The notes: generated by a model not told the origin, from the letters alone. A stretch of DNA of 64,000 nt from Symsagittifera roscoffensis (GCF_963678635.1 NC_087065.1:36419888-36483887), one strand, 5' to 3'; shown: positions 1-10,128, numbered from the stretch's first letter. Program-made: numbers and translations.

Positions 1-219
1 GCATTGGTTTTTTTCCGTACGCAGATATATTTTGCGCTTTGATCCATTGGACAAATATTGTTTTTGGAAGTTCGTACTGCGTGGAGCCAAAGTGCCTAGT
101 TAAGTTAATTAGGACCCATACTGAATATAATTAGGAACCATACTGACTATATATAACATATAAGCAATGCCGAGACTAATAATCATGAGAGATGTTTTTC
201 CAAAACAAAATTGACTTAC

Positions 220-491
220 CTGCGAAACAGAAAAGGCTGATAGTCGACTGTACACTAGTGTTGACATCGAGGAGCCTAAACGAGAGCCTGGCAACCTCCA
301 CACCACAATTCTCACAGCTGTCTCCCCTGATATCCACGCGTAATCCTTGAAGCTCCGTGGATTTCAGTGAAATAAACGCAACTGCTTTGACGCAAGAAAC
401 TAGGTCACCTCGAAATCCAGAAAAAGTTTTCTCGGGCTTACAGAAGTTTGTAAACTGAACCACTATTTCAACGGTTGCTCGACGAACGTGT
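220..491 (-). CDS. Internal exon of an unrecognised protein
   Basis: Read on the minus strand, a pyrimidine-rich stretch ending in CTAG precedes the exon at 491, and the exon ends in CAG followed by GTAAGTC at 220/219. The 272-nt exon is open throughout in one frame. It encodes about 90 residues containing a CxxC pair (CENC) and a mixed hydrophobic/charged composition typical of a folded domain. The matching upstream and downstream exons were not found; the next downstream exon would lie left of the window. I do not recognise the family. The CxxC followed by alternating hydrophobic residues could suit an OB-fold or zinc-binding protein, but that is speculation. Confidence comes from the two good splice sites. 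Confidence 0.45.
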
Positions 492-1033
492 CTAGAAAAA
501 GAAACAAATTATTTGAAGCCTGTAATTTCAAGCCGAGATTGAAAAGTGTTGATGATTTTGTCAACGTTTCCGGTTTTTGTCGCTTTAGCCAAATCGTACT
601 TGAAATCTTCCGAAGATCCCCGTTTCTTAAATAAGCGATTAATTATAAAACGGGTCGAAAAAAGTAAATCTACACTTTCTGCGACCACCTTTACCGCATT
701 TTATTCTCTGGGACTCTTTTTCAGCGACTTTTATTAGTCTTTGGAGGCTAATTCTATGACATCGAACAGAAAACAGAGCTTGGCGCCAAAATCTTTCGAA
801 CCCTTTTGGAGTGCGCCATTATTGTAGTTTCTCCAGTGCTCTCTTCCGAGTAGTGTTGCAAGGAATCACATGCTTCGAGAACTGAATATGATGGTGCTTG
901 TATAAGGATGCGGTTTGATGGTTCTGAGGGTGATGGAAGAGCTTATGGTTGTGAGGTTGCTGATTCTGTTGATGTCGGGGTTCTTGATGAAATTCCTAAC
1001 TATTCTAAGGGCGGTGTCGATCTGTTCTGATGG

Positions 1034-1581
1034 TCAGTATTCGGGTAGCATTGCTTCTGAAAAGAGCAACTTGACCAGGTTCCTCCGTTTTTCGTTCCAC
1101 GGTATTACCTTGAAGCCCCGTAGAAATAACATCTGCATGATTCCTGCTGCTACTGCAATCGAATGACTGCGTTGCATTGGTATTGCTATTTTTCGTACAA
1201 GATCGTCAACTTCCAATGTAGTTCCATCGACTATTTCTGAAACTAGTCTTTTCACTGTTCAATTTCTGTGCTAGCCTCTTTCATTTCTTCCTTGTCAGCG
1301 ATGACAGTCAATGCACAGATTCCAGAAAGAGAGACTCCACCCACTTTGCCAGCTTTGTCTGTTCCTCCTATCGAGACAGTGGTGGAATAAAAAAATGACT
1401 TTTTGGCCCCCCGTCTGGTCAAACTTTCCTCAAAGCACTGAATGGCAAATTTTTTGTGTGTCATTTTACGAAGAACTGTTTCCACACATCGAGTAATCAT
1501 GTGGGTGGCATCTGGACAAACGTATCGAAAGTCTTCGATGCTGACCAGTGACGTCTTTGGTAACTTTTTTCGAAATGGCAC
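1034..1581 (-). pseudogene. Unit copy 1: broken coding fragment, unknown family
   Basis: Two overlapping minus-strand frames (1252-1581 and 1034-1255) together encode a basic protein segment of about 180 residues. The first frame starts MPFRKKLPKTSLVSIED and stops just as the second opens. The second carries a DGTTLEVDDLVRKIA motif that recurs in all three copies. The join between frames is disrupted in every copy, so the break predates the amplification or marks a lost intron. I do not recognise the family. The unit could be part of a low-copy transposon or a duplicated gene fragment. Confidence 0.4.
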
Positions 1582-1764
1582 AATGAGTTCAGGTCTTTTA
1601 GCAGTCTCTGGCTCGCAAGTTAATGGGCAAAGTGTTTAGTGTCATTTGACACATACAGTGGGATCACGAGACTGTATCAAATGACTGCTCATTAGAGAAA
1701 CCAATAACCAGCCTCAACAAAAACTTCTTGATGGTTCTGAGGGTGATGGAAGAGTTAATGGTTG

Positions 1765-2439
1765 TTATATTGCTGATTCTGTTGATGTCGGGGTTCTTGA
1801 TGAACTTCCTAACTGTTCTAAGGGCGGTGTTGATCTGTTCTGATGGTTTATAACACTAGAAGGTGAGTATTTGGGTAGCATTGTTTCTGAAAAGAGAAAC
1901 TTGACCAGGTTCCTCCATTTTTCGATCCACGGTATTTCCTTGAAGCCCCGTAGAAATAACATCTGCGTGATTCCTGCTGCTACTGCAATCGAATGATTGC
2001 GTTGCCGTGGTATTGCTATTTTTCGTACAAGCTCGTCAACTTCCAATGTAGTTCCATCGACCATTTCTGAAACTAGTATTTTCACTGTTCAATTTTTGTG
2101 CTTGCCTTTTTCATTTCTTCCTTGTCAGCGATGACAGTCAGCGCACAGGCTCCAGAAAACGAGACTCCGCCCACTTTGCCAGCTTTGTCTGTTCCTCCTA
2201 TCGAGACAGTGGTGAAATGAAAAAATGACTTTTTGGCCCTCCCGTCTGGTCAAATTTTCCTCAAAGCGCTGAATGGCAAACTTTTCGTGAGGATGCATAT
2301 CATTGATTATTTTTTGTGCCATTTTACGAAGATCTGTTTCCACACATCGAGTAATCATGTGGGTTACATCTGGACAAACGTATCGAATGTCTTCGATGCT
2401 GACCAGTGACGTCTTTGGTAACTTTTTTCGAAATGGCAC
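1765..2439 (-). pseudogene. Unit copy 2: broken coding fragment, unknown family
   Basis: This second copy is the longest. Frame 2125-2439 repeats the MPFRKKLPKTSLVSIED start and keeps an internal segment absent from copy 1 (residues around KIINDMHPHEKFAIQ). Frame 1765-2085 repeats the DGTTLEVDELVRKIA block and runs on into a Ser/Thr/Pro-rich tail. The two frames do not connect without a frameshift. The protein family is not recognised. Comparing copies 1 and 2 codon by codon would show whether protein-level selection acted before duplication. Confidence 0.4.
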
Positions 2440-2549
2440 AATGAGTTCAAGTCTTTTACCAGTCTCTGGCTCGCAAATTAGTGGGCAAAGTGTGTAGTGT
2501 CATTTGACACATACAGTGGGACCACGAGACTGTATCAGATGACTGCTCT

Positions 2550-2944
2550 TTAGAGAAACCAATAACCAGCGGCAATAAAAAAATTCTTGATGGTGAACTT
2601 CTTGATGGTGATGGAAGAGCTAATGGTTGTGAGATTGCTAATTCTGTTGATGTCGGGGTTCTTGATGAAATTTCCTACTTGTTCTAAGGGCGGTGTCGAT
2701 CTGTTCTGATGGTTTATAAGACTAAAAGGTGCGTATTCGGTGAAAAGAGAAACTTGGCCAGGTTCCTCCGTTTTTCGTTCCAAGGTAATTCCTTGAAGCC
2801 CCGTAGAATTCCTGCTGCTACTGCAATCGAATGACTGCGTTGCCGTGGTGCTGCTATTTTTCGTACAAGATCGTCAACTTGCAATGTAGTTTCATCGACC
2901 ATCTCTGAAACTAGTCTTTTCACTGTTCGATATTTGTTTGCCAA
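2550..2944 (-). pseudogene. Unit copy 3: truncated coding fragment
   Basis: Only the second half of the repeated coding unit is present. Frame 2714-2944 contains the block equivalent to DGTTLEVDDLVRKIA (here with DETTLQVDDLVRKIA) and the following IAVAAG segment. An internal deletion removes residues that copies 1 and 2 keep. The adjoining frame 2550-2783 repeats the Asn/Pro-containing tail. It is a truncated member of the array and is not expected to be functional. Confidence 0.4.
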
Positions 2945-3551
2945 TTCTTTTCCTGCTATTTCGTCAAGAACTTTGGCGTCTTCAAATTTTCGATAATTAT
3001 TTGATGCTATCGAATAGCGATTTCACAATTGTTGATCTATACTTTTCTCGGTCATCGAAGAGTCGTTTTTTTTGTATCCGGCGAGTGGTTCAATTGTATG
3101 TCGTTTCGTACGCGTCGGTTTGTGCGTCCCGATTCGTATCTCGGTTATTTGGCTGTCGATTCTTATGTCGGTTTGTTTGTCGGTACGTCAAGTGTCGTAT
3201 CGGTTTTTGTCGATTTTCGTGTCGGTTTTCTTTGTCGGAATGGTTTCAGGTGCAGTTCCGAATGAATTTAGAAGATTTCCAAACTGAACTTGAAAGAGGT
3301 GCAGTGATGAATAAATAGAGGGTGTTACTTTAGTTTTTCATATCCATGGAATTGCCAATTTGCTTAATTAGAAAATTTATTGTGGATTCTGGTGTGACTT
3401 TTAACTTCGCCTAACCGGCTTGGCCAATTTCATCGAAACAATTATAAAGCTTCTCAGCGTCATAATTGTTTCGATACTTTTTAAGCCGTCAACTAAAATA
3501 ATCATTAATTGTTTCTTCAATTTTCAAGTGTTTAGATTTCATAATCGAAGT

Positions 3552-3608
3552 GATTATGGTAATCGGAGGAGATAAACCAAAGGTTATGGTAATCGGAGGA
3601 GATCAATG
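3552..3608. repeat. Short tandem duplication, ~28-bp unit
   Basis: Two near-identical copies of a unit containing GGTAATCGGAGGAGAT lie side by side. The surrounding stretch 2950-4020 is AT-rich, with degenerate short repeats (for example GTCGGTTT variants at 3120-3240 and two related blocks near 3410-3500 and 3680-3800). No gene is supported there. Confidence 0.6.
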
Positions 3609-4009
3609 ATTCTTGAAACACCCAGCTTAACTATACCGTTTATTTTTAGGTTAAACCCTTTTTTCCTGAGGTTTTTAACTTGGCCTAACCGATTTGGCCA
3701 AAGTTGGGTTAATCTCCAAAGCCAGCGTTTAGACTTCATAGCCAGCTAGAGTCATAATTGTTTCGATACTTTCTAAGCCTTCAACTAAAAGAGTCACTAA
3801 TTAGTGTTTCTTGAGTTTGATTAATTGGATTTCAAGTGTTAGAATTCATAATTTTTGATTATCATACGCTTCTCATATACGCTCCTCATTTTTCCTGGTA
3901 TATGCTTTGTTAAAAAAAGTGTTTCACCTTCTACAATAATTTTTCCAGTAAACAAAACACTAATTATCTCATCGTTTCTGAATTGTATGTGTAGCCGTTT
4001 AGTTTATTA

Positions 4010-4400
4010 TCCCACCCCAAATAAGGAAATAGTCCGTTCGGATTTGCAAAATCTCAAAACTGACAGGAGTTAATGGCGCCGTTCAGTCTATTTCTCATCC
4101 CAAATACTGAAGTAGTCCTTCGTTCGAGGTTTGTAAAATCTCAAATCTTGACGGAGAGGAATGTGTAATGGAGCCGGTGCAGTCTATCCCAAATACTGAA
4201 AATCTCAAATTTTGACCAAAAGGAATGTGCGATGGCGTCGCGCAGGCTATTGCCTATCCTAAAAACTGAAATAGTGTGTTCTAGTTTTGCAAAACCTCAT
4301 TAGTTCTTGTTGCAGTTCAAATCAATCTCAAATACTGATCAGTTCGTTCCAATTTCGTTCTAATTTCGTTCCAATTTCGTTCCAATTTAAATTACAAATA
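4010..4400. repeat. Degenerate repeat with CAAATACTGA core
   Basis: Imperfect units of about 60-80 bp each carry a core like ATCCCAAATACTGA followed by a TTCG-rich and AATCTCAAA segment. The same core builds the denser satellite that follows and recurs at 5.8-6.2, 9.8-9.95 and 13.96-14.14 kb. Confidence 0.6.
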
Positions 4401-4447
4401 CTAAATCAATGAGAAAATCTCAATTTACACTGAGAAATTTTTTGCAG

Positions 4448-4735
4448 TTGCAAAATCCCAAATACTGACAAAATCCCTGTACTGACAAAATCCCAATTAC
4501 TGACAAAATCCCAAATAATGACAAAATCCCAATTAATGAAAAAATCCCAAACTGACAAAATCCCAATTACTGACAAAATCCCAAATGCTGACAAAATCCC
4601 AAATATTGATACAAACCCAATTACTGACGAAATCCCAAATACTGACAAAATCCTAATTACTGACAAAATCCCAAATACTGACAAAATCCCAAATATTGAC
4701 AAAATCCCAATTACTGACAAAAAGTTCTGCAATTG
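4448..4735. repeat. Satellite array, ~18-20-bp unit, copy 1
   Basis: About fifteen head-to-tail units of the type AATACTGACAAAATCCC alternate AAATACTGAC and AATTACTGAC. The array ends in the perfect palindrome centred at 4732/4733. Beyond it the same motif runs in the opposite orientation (TTTGGGATTT...) to about 4850. The array produces spurious repetitive ORFs on both strands, which are not genes. Confidence 0.85.
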
Positions 4736-4767
4736 CAGAACTTTTTGTCAGTAATTGGGATTTTGTC
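4698..4767. repeat. Perfect 70-bp palindrome, copy 1
   Basis: Reading outward from the centre (CAATTG, between 4732 and 4733), the two arms match without error for 35 bp each. The inner part is AAGTTCTGCAATTGCAGAACTT and the outer parts are satellite units in opposite orientation. Such a structure can extrude as a cruciform and is a typical centre for fold-back amplification. Confidence 0.9.
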
Positions 4768-4948
4768 TGTATTTGGGATTTAGCAGAACTGCAACGAACT
4801 ATAATCAGTATTTGGGATTTTGCAGAATTGCAACAAACTATAATCAGTGTTCGTGGGGGCAATTTAGGGGGATTAATCTTTATAGGGTGATATTCCCCGG
4901 TTTGCGCCTTTTGGTGGGCAACCCGGGTCGATACAAAGATACCGCAGA

Positions 4949-5004
4949 GGGGAGAAAATAACATGATCCAAAACCGCGTTTTTAGATCCTGTTATTTTCT
5001 CCCC
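4949..5004. repeat. Inverted repeat (hairpin), 14-bp perfect core arms
   Basis: GGGGAGAAAATAAC at 4949-4962 is matched by GTTATTTTCTCCCC at 4991-5004. The loop contains a near-symmetrical GATCC...GATCC and a CGCG. The equivalent hairpin in the second copy of the duplication is at 6463-6517, less perfect. It lies just after a GC-rich stretch with CCCGGGTCGATAC. It may be the terminal or subterminal part of a fold-back element. Confidence 0.7.
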
Positions 5005-5179
5005 TTTATGGTACCTTGTAAAGAATATGCCATCAAGAATTTAAATTTAAAGTAATATTTCTTGAAAATTGATTTTTTAAAATTGAAAAACCGCAGTTGA
5101 TGCTATCAATTTAATTTAAAATTATTTTCAGATCTGATTCGGTTTTAATTTTGATTTGATTTCATTTATTCATTACCGA

Positions 5180-5333
5180 TCTGGGTTCAAACGAAAGCTG
5201 CTCTCTCCCACGAGGAAAAATTATAACTTTGTGCGGGACACTTACGAGGGGTGCCAATTACCATTCAGAGCGAAGCAGAGGAGGACAAATTTGATCTGCA
5301 AGGATGAAATCGGCGATGATCAGAGTGAATGAA
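5180..5333 (+). pseudogene. Truncated copy of the zinc-finger gene's last exon
   Basis: This stretch is nearly identical to the 3' half of the exon at 7198-7541. It includes the segment encoding KRKLLSPTRKNYNFV and the acidic end before the stop. The first exon, the intron and the zinc-binding first half of exon 2 are missing. It is therefore a deleted duplicate. The reading frame that follows (5430-5560) matches the one at 7620-7776 but has an in-frame TAG where the other copy has a Glu codon. Confidence 0.6.
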
Positions 5334-5814
5334 GATGTGTGCTTTTGAAATATGATATAAAATAAGATATGTTTTTTGACTTCATATTCAATCTGTTTTA
5401 TCGCTCAGTCAAATAATTTACTCCACGCCTGCGCAACTAGAATGTATCACGACAACGACAAAGAGGCAGACGACGAGACGGACTACCGTAAGAAATGCGT
5501 TGGGAACCAGCAGAAAGACGACCAAGACCAAGACGACTAGCAGGACGAGCTCCTGGAACAAACATGAGCGAGGCAGAAGTGGGCATGATGTGACGACTAC
5601 CTGGTGCAAGCAGGAACCAAACGAGCCAGATGCGACGAGCGGGTACAAGCAGGAACAATTGGCGTTGTTTTGGTGCAAAATGGAGCCGGAAGATGAGTAA
5701 CCCATTTTGATCATTCAAATTGTATGTAACAAAACACCGTTTTTCTTTTATATAATATAGTGTGCAATAAAATCAATATCACTGTTTTAGCCCTCAACAT
5801 CACTGCAGTTGTGA

Positions 5815-6190
5815 AATCCCAAAAACTGACAAAATCCCAATACTGACAAAATCCCAAATATTGACGAAATCCTAAATACTGACAAAATCCCAAATACTGA
5901 CAAAATCCCAATTACTGACAAAATCCCAAACACTGACAAAATCTCAAACACTGACAAAATCCCAATACTGACTAAATCCCAAATACTGACAAAATCCCAA
6001 ATACTGATAAAATCCCAATTAATGATAAAATCCCAAATGCTGACAAAATCCTAAATATTGACAAAATCCCAATTACTGACAAATTCCCAAATACTGACAA
6101 AATCCCAATTACTGACAAAATCCCAAATACTGACTAATCGCAAATATTGACTAAATCCAAAATATTGACAAAATCCCAATTACTGACAAA
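5815..6190. repeat. Satellite array, ~18-20-bp unit, copy 2
   Basis: About twenty units of CAAATACTGACAAAATCC type are present, with more sequence variation than copy 1. They end in a second palindrome and an inverted continuation to about 6330, where a run of ten or so G residues occurs at 6336-6345. Confidence 0.85.
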
Positions 6191-6236
6191 AAGTTCTGCA
6201 ATTGCAGAACTTTTTGTCAGTAATTGGGATTTTGTC
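6167..6236. repeat. Perfect 70-bp palindrome, copy 2
   Basis: The core is the same as at 4698-4767, centred between 6201 and 6202. Both arms match over at least 35 bp. Both copies have stayed perfect although the neighbouring satellite units have diverged, which points to recent duplication or ongoing gene conversion. Confidence 0.9.
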
Positions 6237-6705
6237 AGTGTTAGGGATTTAGCAGAACTGCAGCGAACTGTAATGAGTATTTGGGATTTTGCAGAACTGC
6301 AACGAATTATAATCAGTATTTGGGACTTTAAAATGGGGGGGGGGGGTAGTTAACAGGCTACAAAATTCATGGGGGCAATTTAAGGGGATATATCTTTAGG
6401 GTGATATTCCCCGGTTTGCGCCTTTTGGTGGGCAACCCGGGTCGATACAAAGGTACCGCAGAGGGGAGAAAATAACAATATCCAAAAGCGCGGTTTTGGA
6501 TCCTGTTATTTTCTCTCATTTATGATACCTTGCAACGAATATGCCATCAAGAATTTGAATTTAAATGTATATTTCTTGAAAATTGATTTTTTAAAATTGA
6601 AAAACCGCGGTTGATGCTATCAATTTAATGTAAAATTATTTTCAGATCTGATTCGGTTTTAATTTTGATTTTATTTCCTTGATTCGTTTCCGATGAACCC
6701 GATAC

Positions 6706-7541
6706 ATGACTGGCTTCGAGTGCAAAAGTAAGTTTAACATGATTCTTAATGTTCATATTAGGATACTAAAGGAGTCTGATTGCCTGGAGGTAAAGAATAT
6801 GGCACCCAAAAAAAAGGTTAAGGGATTAAATCCGCGCCTCTGCAGGACGTTTTTAAAACAACGAAGTAAACGTGCATCACAATTATTTTGGCCTAAAAAC
6901 GTTTTTTATTAAAAAATGTATATAATAATAAAATTTAAGGCTCGCATTTCACAATTGAGGTACCGGTTTCCCATCCTGAAGCGTATCTTAATTTTGATGT
7001 GGCAAAAATTCTAAAATGTTTGATCCTGGTTTTTAAATAAAATGATACAGATAGTGATTAAGAATTTGCGGATTCCACTAAAATCATTGGACCTTTTTTC
7101 TTTTCCCCCACCTCACATATGAATCAATTTTATATGTATGGAGGGCTTTGCTAATAATCCTTTCTTGGACTGATTTTATTTTTCTTTTGGTTTCCAGAGT
7201 GCGAACTACAATTTTCGCAAAAAAGCAACAAGGTCCGCCATTTTGCTGAAAAGCGATGCCAGAAGAGGGATGCGAAACTGCAGAAACTGACTTGCATGTT
7301 CTGTGGCACGGAGGGCTTTAGCGACTGCTACAGAACTGCAGAGCATTTGTTGTCTGGATGCTGGGAGAGAATAAGAGCCAATCTAAGATCTGGGCCCAAA
7401 CGAAAGCTGCTCTCTCCCACTAGGAAAAATTATAACTTTGTGCAGGACACTTACGAGGGGTGCCAATTACCAATCAGAGCGAAGCAGAGGAGGGCAAATT
7501 TGATCTGCGAGGATGAAATTGGCGATGATCAGAGTGAGTGA
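6706..7541 (+). CDS. Small two-exon zinc-finger protein
   Basis: Exon 1 runs 6706-6727 (ATG start) and exon 2 runs 7198-7541 (TGA stop). The intron begins GTAAGT at 6728 and ends TTTCCAG at 7197. Splicing keeps the frame and gives about 121 residues. The N-terminus reads FECKKCELQF followed by a His about 12 residues on, a C2H2/BED-like finger. A second cluster has CMFCG, then His and Cys (EHLLSGC), consistent with a second zinc site. The C-terminus is basic and then acidic. A DNA- or RNA-binding role is inferred from the fingers only. A truncated duplicate lies at 5180-5333. The exact family is unknown; it could be a domesticated or transposon-borne zinc finger. Confidence 0.5.
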
Positions 7542-7619
7542 AGATGGGTGATTTTGAAATATGATATAAAATAAGATATGTTTATTGAATTCATATTCAA
7601 ACTGTTTTATCGCTAAGCC

Positions 7620-7776
7620 AAATAATTCAGTCCACGCCCGCGCAACTAGAATGTATTACGACAACGACAAAGAGGCCGACGACGAGACGGAATACCGCAA
7701 GAAATGCGTTGGGAACCAGCAGAAAGTCGACCAAAACCAAGACGACGAGCAGGACGACCTCCTGGAACAAACATGA
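7620..7776 (+). CDS. Possible acidic/charged ORF fragment
   Basis: An open frame rich in Asp, Glu, Lys and Gln (YYDNDKEADDETEYRKK...) ends with a stop at 7776. Its counterpart in the left duplicate (5430-5560) contains an in-frame TAG. The sequence continues in another frame with a Trp/Cys/Gln-rich reading. No start, splice site or family could be assigned, so it may be an exon or noncoding sequence with biased composition. Confidence 0.2.
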
Positions 7777-8009
7777 GCAAGGCAGAAATGGGCATGGTGT
7801 GACGACTACCTGGTGCAAGCAGGAACCAAACGAGCAAGATGCGACGAGCGGGTACAAGCAGGAACAATTGGCGACGTTTTGTTGCAAAATGGAGCTGGAG
7901 ATTGAGGAACCCATTTTGACGATTCAAATTGTATGTAACACCGTTTTTCTTTAACATAATATAGTGTGCAATTAAATCAACATCACTGTTTTAGCCTTCT
8001 ATTTCACTG

Positions 8010-8509
8010 AATGACGGTAAAATCTCCAAGGGCACTGCTCCAGGTGTTGTTGGTACTACAGTTACTGCTCTAGAAGTGACAAGTACTATCAATGAACGAC
8101 GGCACTGCTCCAACGGCACTGCTCCAGGTACTGTTGATACAACAGTTACCGCTCCAGAAGTGACAAGAACTATCGATGAACTTACCTCGGAAGTCACCCA
8201 TCGGTGCGCCAATTTGCCCATCGGTGCGCCAGCTGCGCCAATTAGGATGGTACCACTTCCCGAGGTACCGAATAGACCGTGTCTGAGGCCAGATCCACTT
8301 CCTCTCGTACCAGAGTTTTCCTTTCCTCTACCAGGCTCCATTTCGCCACCTCATCTGATTGTGGAAATTATGAGAACAGATGAACGACCTCCTCTGGTGC
8401 GGATACCGAAAGCGGAAAAACCGCAGTTTTGCCGTGGTTTCAGGCAGCTCTTGTAGCACGAGTGCCAGTCAGATTGATCATGGCAAACTAAGAGAGAGAC
8501 TTTCACAAG
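8010..8509 (+). CDS. Possible Thr/Pro-rich exon with internal repeat
   Basis: Open frame 8076-8456 encodes a Thr/Val/Pro-rich sequence. A block of about 24 residues (GTAPG..TTVTA.EVT) occurs twice, at 8030-8090 and 8110-8170. A consensus-like donor (CAAGTAAGC) follows at about 8508, but it fits a different frame from the one ending at 8456. It could be an upstream exon of the JmjC gene or an unrelated low-complexity exon. Confidence 0.25.
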
Positions 8510-8637
8510 TAAGCATCTGAACCTAAAACTTGCTCAGAGTCGTTATAATTAAATTTCGATCTTCTTTTTTGGGTATTTTGTTAGTTCATGCCTGCCTCTA
8601 GTCTAATAGAGTGCGTGCCTGCGGTTGATCTTGTCAG

Positions 8638-9605
8638 CTGGATCCAGTAAGGTTGGTTTATTGGCTAAATTCATTAAAGGGTTCAAAAGCCAACTAGCGG
8701 ATAGTTGCCAGTTTGGCAGCCGAATGTATAGGGACAATTTCATTGACCAAATTTTGAAGGAATACGCCGAGAAACTCAGAGCTAGACGGTATATCTTAAA
8801 GGGAAAGATAATCAGTTTCTAAAATAATTAGACTCCTAATAAGACTCCAGTTTTCAAATAAGTTTAACCTCACATTTCTGTTCAATCCTGGGAACATATA
8901 CAATCAATTAAGCCAGCTGATGTTCAAACTTTGTTCCGATCAATGCCGCCAATGTTCTGGAATATCATTGACTCGGATGCTTCCTTGTCGGCCGCCGCGA
9001 AACTCTCTGACCCAAAAGCAGTCAAGGATGTGTCGTTGGGAAACATACATAAAAGAAAGTTGGAGAAGACAGAAGTACCGATTAAGGAGTCAAGCTACCT
9101 GCTGTTATCGCAGGCTGGTGCAATAAAACCATTTCACCAGGATTTCTCCGGTACATCTGTGATGTACTTTTTAGTGAAAGCTTAAACAAAGTTTGGCGCA
9201 CAAATTTTTTAGCGAAACATATAAATATGTTCCATTCAGGTCTTTTTTCTTTTAGTCTGCAAAACATTTTATTTGATGGCTCCGTCGGTCAAGAACTAGC
9301 AGATATTCCAGGAACCTCTGATGCAGCAACCTCTGGGTTAGAAACCGATGTTTCACGGGGATGGCCCTCGCTGTGATGCTGGAGGGTGTCAGTAAATTGT
9401 TCCGACGGAGCGCTGGGCCATTTTTATGCCAGCTGGCATGATACCCCTGAATGAAACGCATTCAGAGTCAGTGGCTCTGGGTGTCAATTTCATTCATCGT
9501 GGACACCTGCTGACGGCTGCCAGAGGTTTTCGACACACAACACCGACATGAAGGCTACCCTGCTTTTCCGATGTTTAATCTGAATGAGCTTATGGTGCAT
9601 CTGTG
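8638..9605 (+). pseudogene. JmjC-domain protein, N-terminal half of domain (exons, possibly decayed)
   Basis: An exon-like stretch (8638-8788) leads to one at 8913-9180. The latter encodes PADVQTLFRSMPP and then FHQDFSGTSVMYF, the JmjC Fe(II)-binding HxD turn and the GTSV strand typical of KDM2/PHF8-type demethylases. Downstream, in one frame between about 9250 and 9550, come TFYLMAPSVKN and FMPAGMI...ESVALGVNFIH, the later JmjC strands. Stop codons separate these two blocks. Where the family has a Gly-Trp-x-His ligand the sequence reads GMIP, so the distal iron-binding His appears lost. A donor-like GTTAGT follows at about 9606. The gene is either decayed or contains an additional small intron. 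Chromatin demethylase ancestry is inferred from these motifs. Confidence 0.55.
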
Positions 9606-9675
9606 GTTAGTATCAAAGATTAAACTGATAAAATTTTGTCGAAATAAATGAAAATCGAGAAAGATATTTTTATAG

Positions 9676-9784
9676 CACCAGAGACGCGATCCCGCCGCAA
9701 GAATTAGAAGATCTGGAGGAGGTCTGGAGAATTCTGAAGGCGCACGACAAAGCCTTAGATAACCACCTTGCCAGAATAATTTAC
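9676..9784 (+). CDS. Downstream exon of the JmjC gene
   Basis: A good acceptor (TTTTTATAG) precedes 9676 and a strong donor (GTAAGT) follows 9784. The 109-nt exon is fully open and encodes an acidic helical segment containing EDLEEVWRILKAHDKALD. The phase is compatible with the preceding JmjC block. The intron after it (9785-9990) contains three copies of the CAAATACTGA-type repeat. Confidence 0.5.
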
Positions 9785-9990
9785 GTAAGTACTTCTGGTC
9801 GAATTTCATCCCAAATACTGAAATACTTACTTCCGTATTCCAAAAACTGCACCCAGTTTAATCGCATATACTGAAATACTCAATTGATCCCAAAATTGAG
9901 TTTCGTCATCCCGTTTACTGAAATGCTTAATTCATCCCAAAAACTCATTTTAACTTCTCATGCTAATTTTTGATAGTTTCGTTTTTTAAG

Positions 9991-10128
9991 CCAACAACTA
10001 AGGAAAGGCTGGCGAATAAAGAAGAGATTGGACAGTTTCTTCCAACACCATCGTGGGTCATACAAAAAATTGCCAGTGGGGGCATTGCCTGCCCAAATAT
10101 CAGTCAAAAGGGCCTGAAGTATTTCTAA
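9991..10128 (+). CDS. Candidate exon with stop codon, JmjC locus
   Basis: Following a pyrimidine/T-rich tract ending in AAG at 9990, the frame encodes PTTKERLANKEEIGQF and runs to a TAA at 10126-10128. It could be the terminal exon of the JmjC transcript, or an exon spliced onward to the RING-like exon at 10265. The acceptor is weak (TTTTTTAAG), so the exact start is uncertain. Confidence 0.35.
   Translation, partial: PTTKERLANKEEIGQFLPTPSWVIQKIASGGIACPNISQKGLKYF

Larger units (their letters stand above)
917..2950 (-). repeat. Triple tandem array of a ~0.8-kb coding unit
   Basis: Three head-to-tail copies start near 917, 1730 and 2589. Each begins with the same GATGG...GATGGAAGAG run and carries the same minus-strand coding fragment. 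Copies 1 and 2 are about 813 and 860 bp. Copy 3 is cut short at about 2945, where the flanking sequence changes. Copies differ by scattered substitutions and small indels; for example, copy 2 keeps a 30-nt segment near 2290-2320 that copy 1 lacks. The flanks (500-900 and 2950-3420) hold no gene I can support. Confidence 0.75.
4440..8000. repeat. Tandem duplication: 4.44-5.81 kb and 5.81-8.0 kb
   Basis: The two halves share, in the same order, the satellite array, palindrome, inverted satellite, hairpin, a 150-bp AT-rich block, the 3' part of a zinc-finger exon and a following Asp/Glu/Lys-rich reading frame. The left half lacks about 700 bp that the right half has (roughly 6693-7388), so it is probably the deleted copy. 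Each half ends with a similar sequence containing AACACCGTTTTTCTTT and GTGTGCAAT. Confidence 0.8.

Noticed and set aside
3028-3318. Cys/Arg/Phe-rich ORFs open in three plus-strand frames
   Set aside because: They arise from a degenerate GTCGGTTT-type simple repeat and show no domain or splice support.
4448-6330. Regularly repeated short units resembling a CRISPR array
   Set aside because: Units are contiguous satellite repeats without unique spacers, in a eukaryotic context with palindromes and no cas genes.
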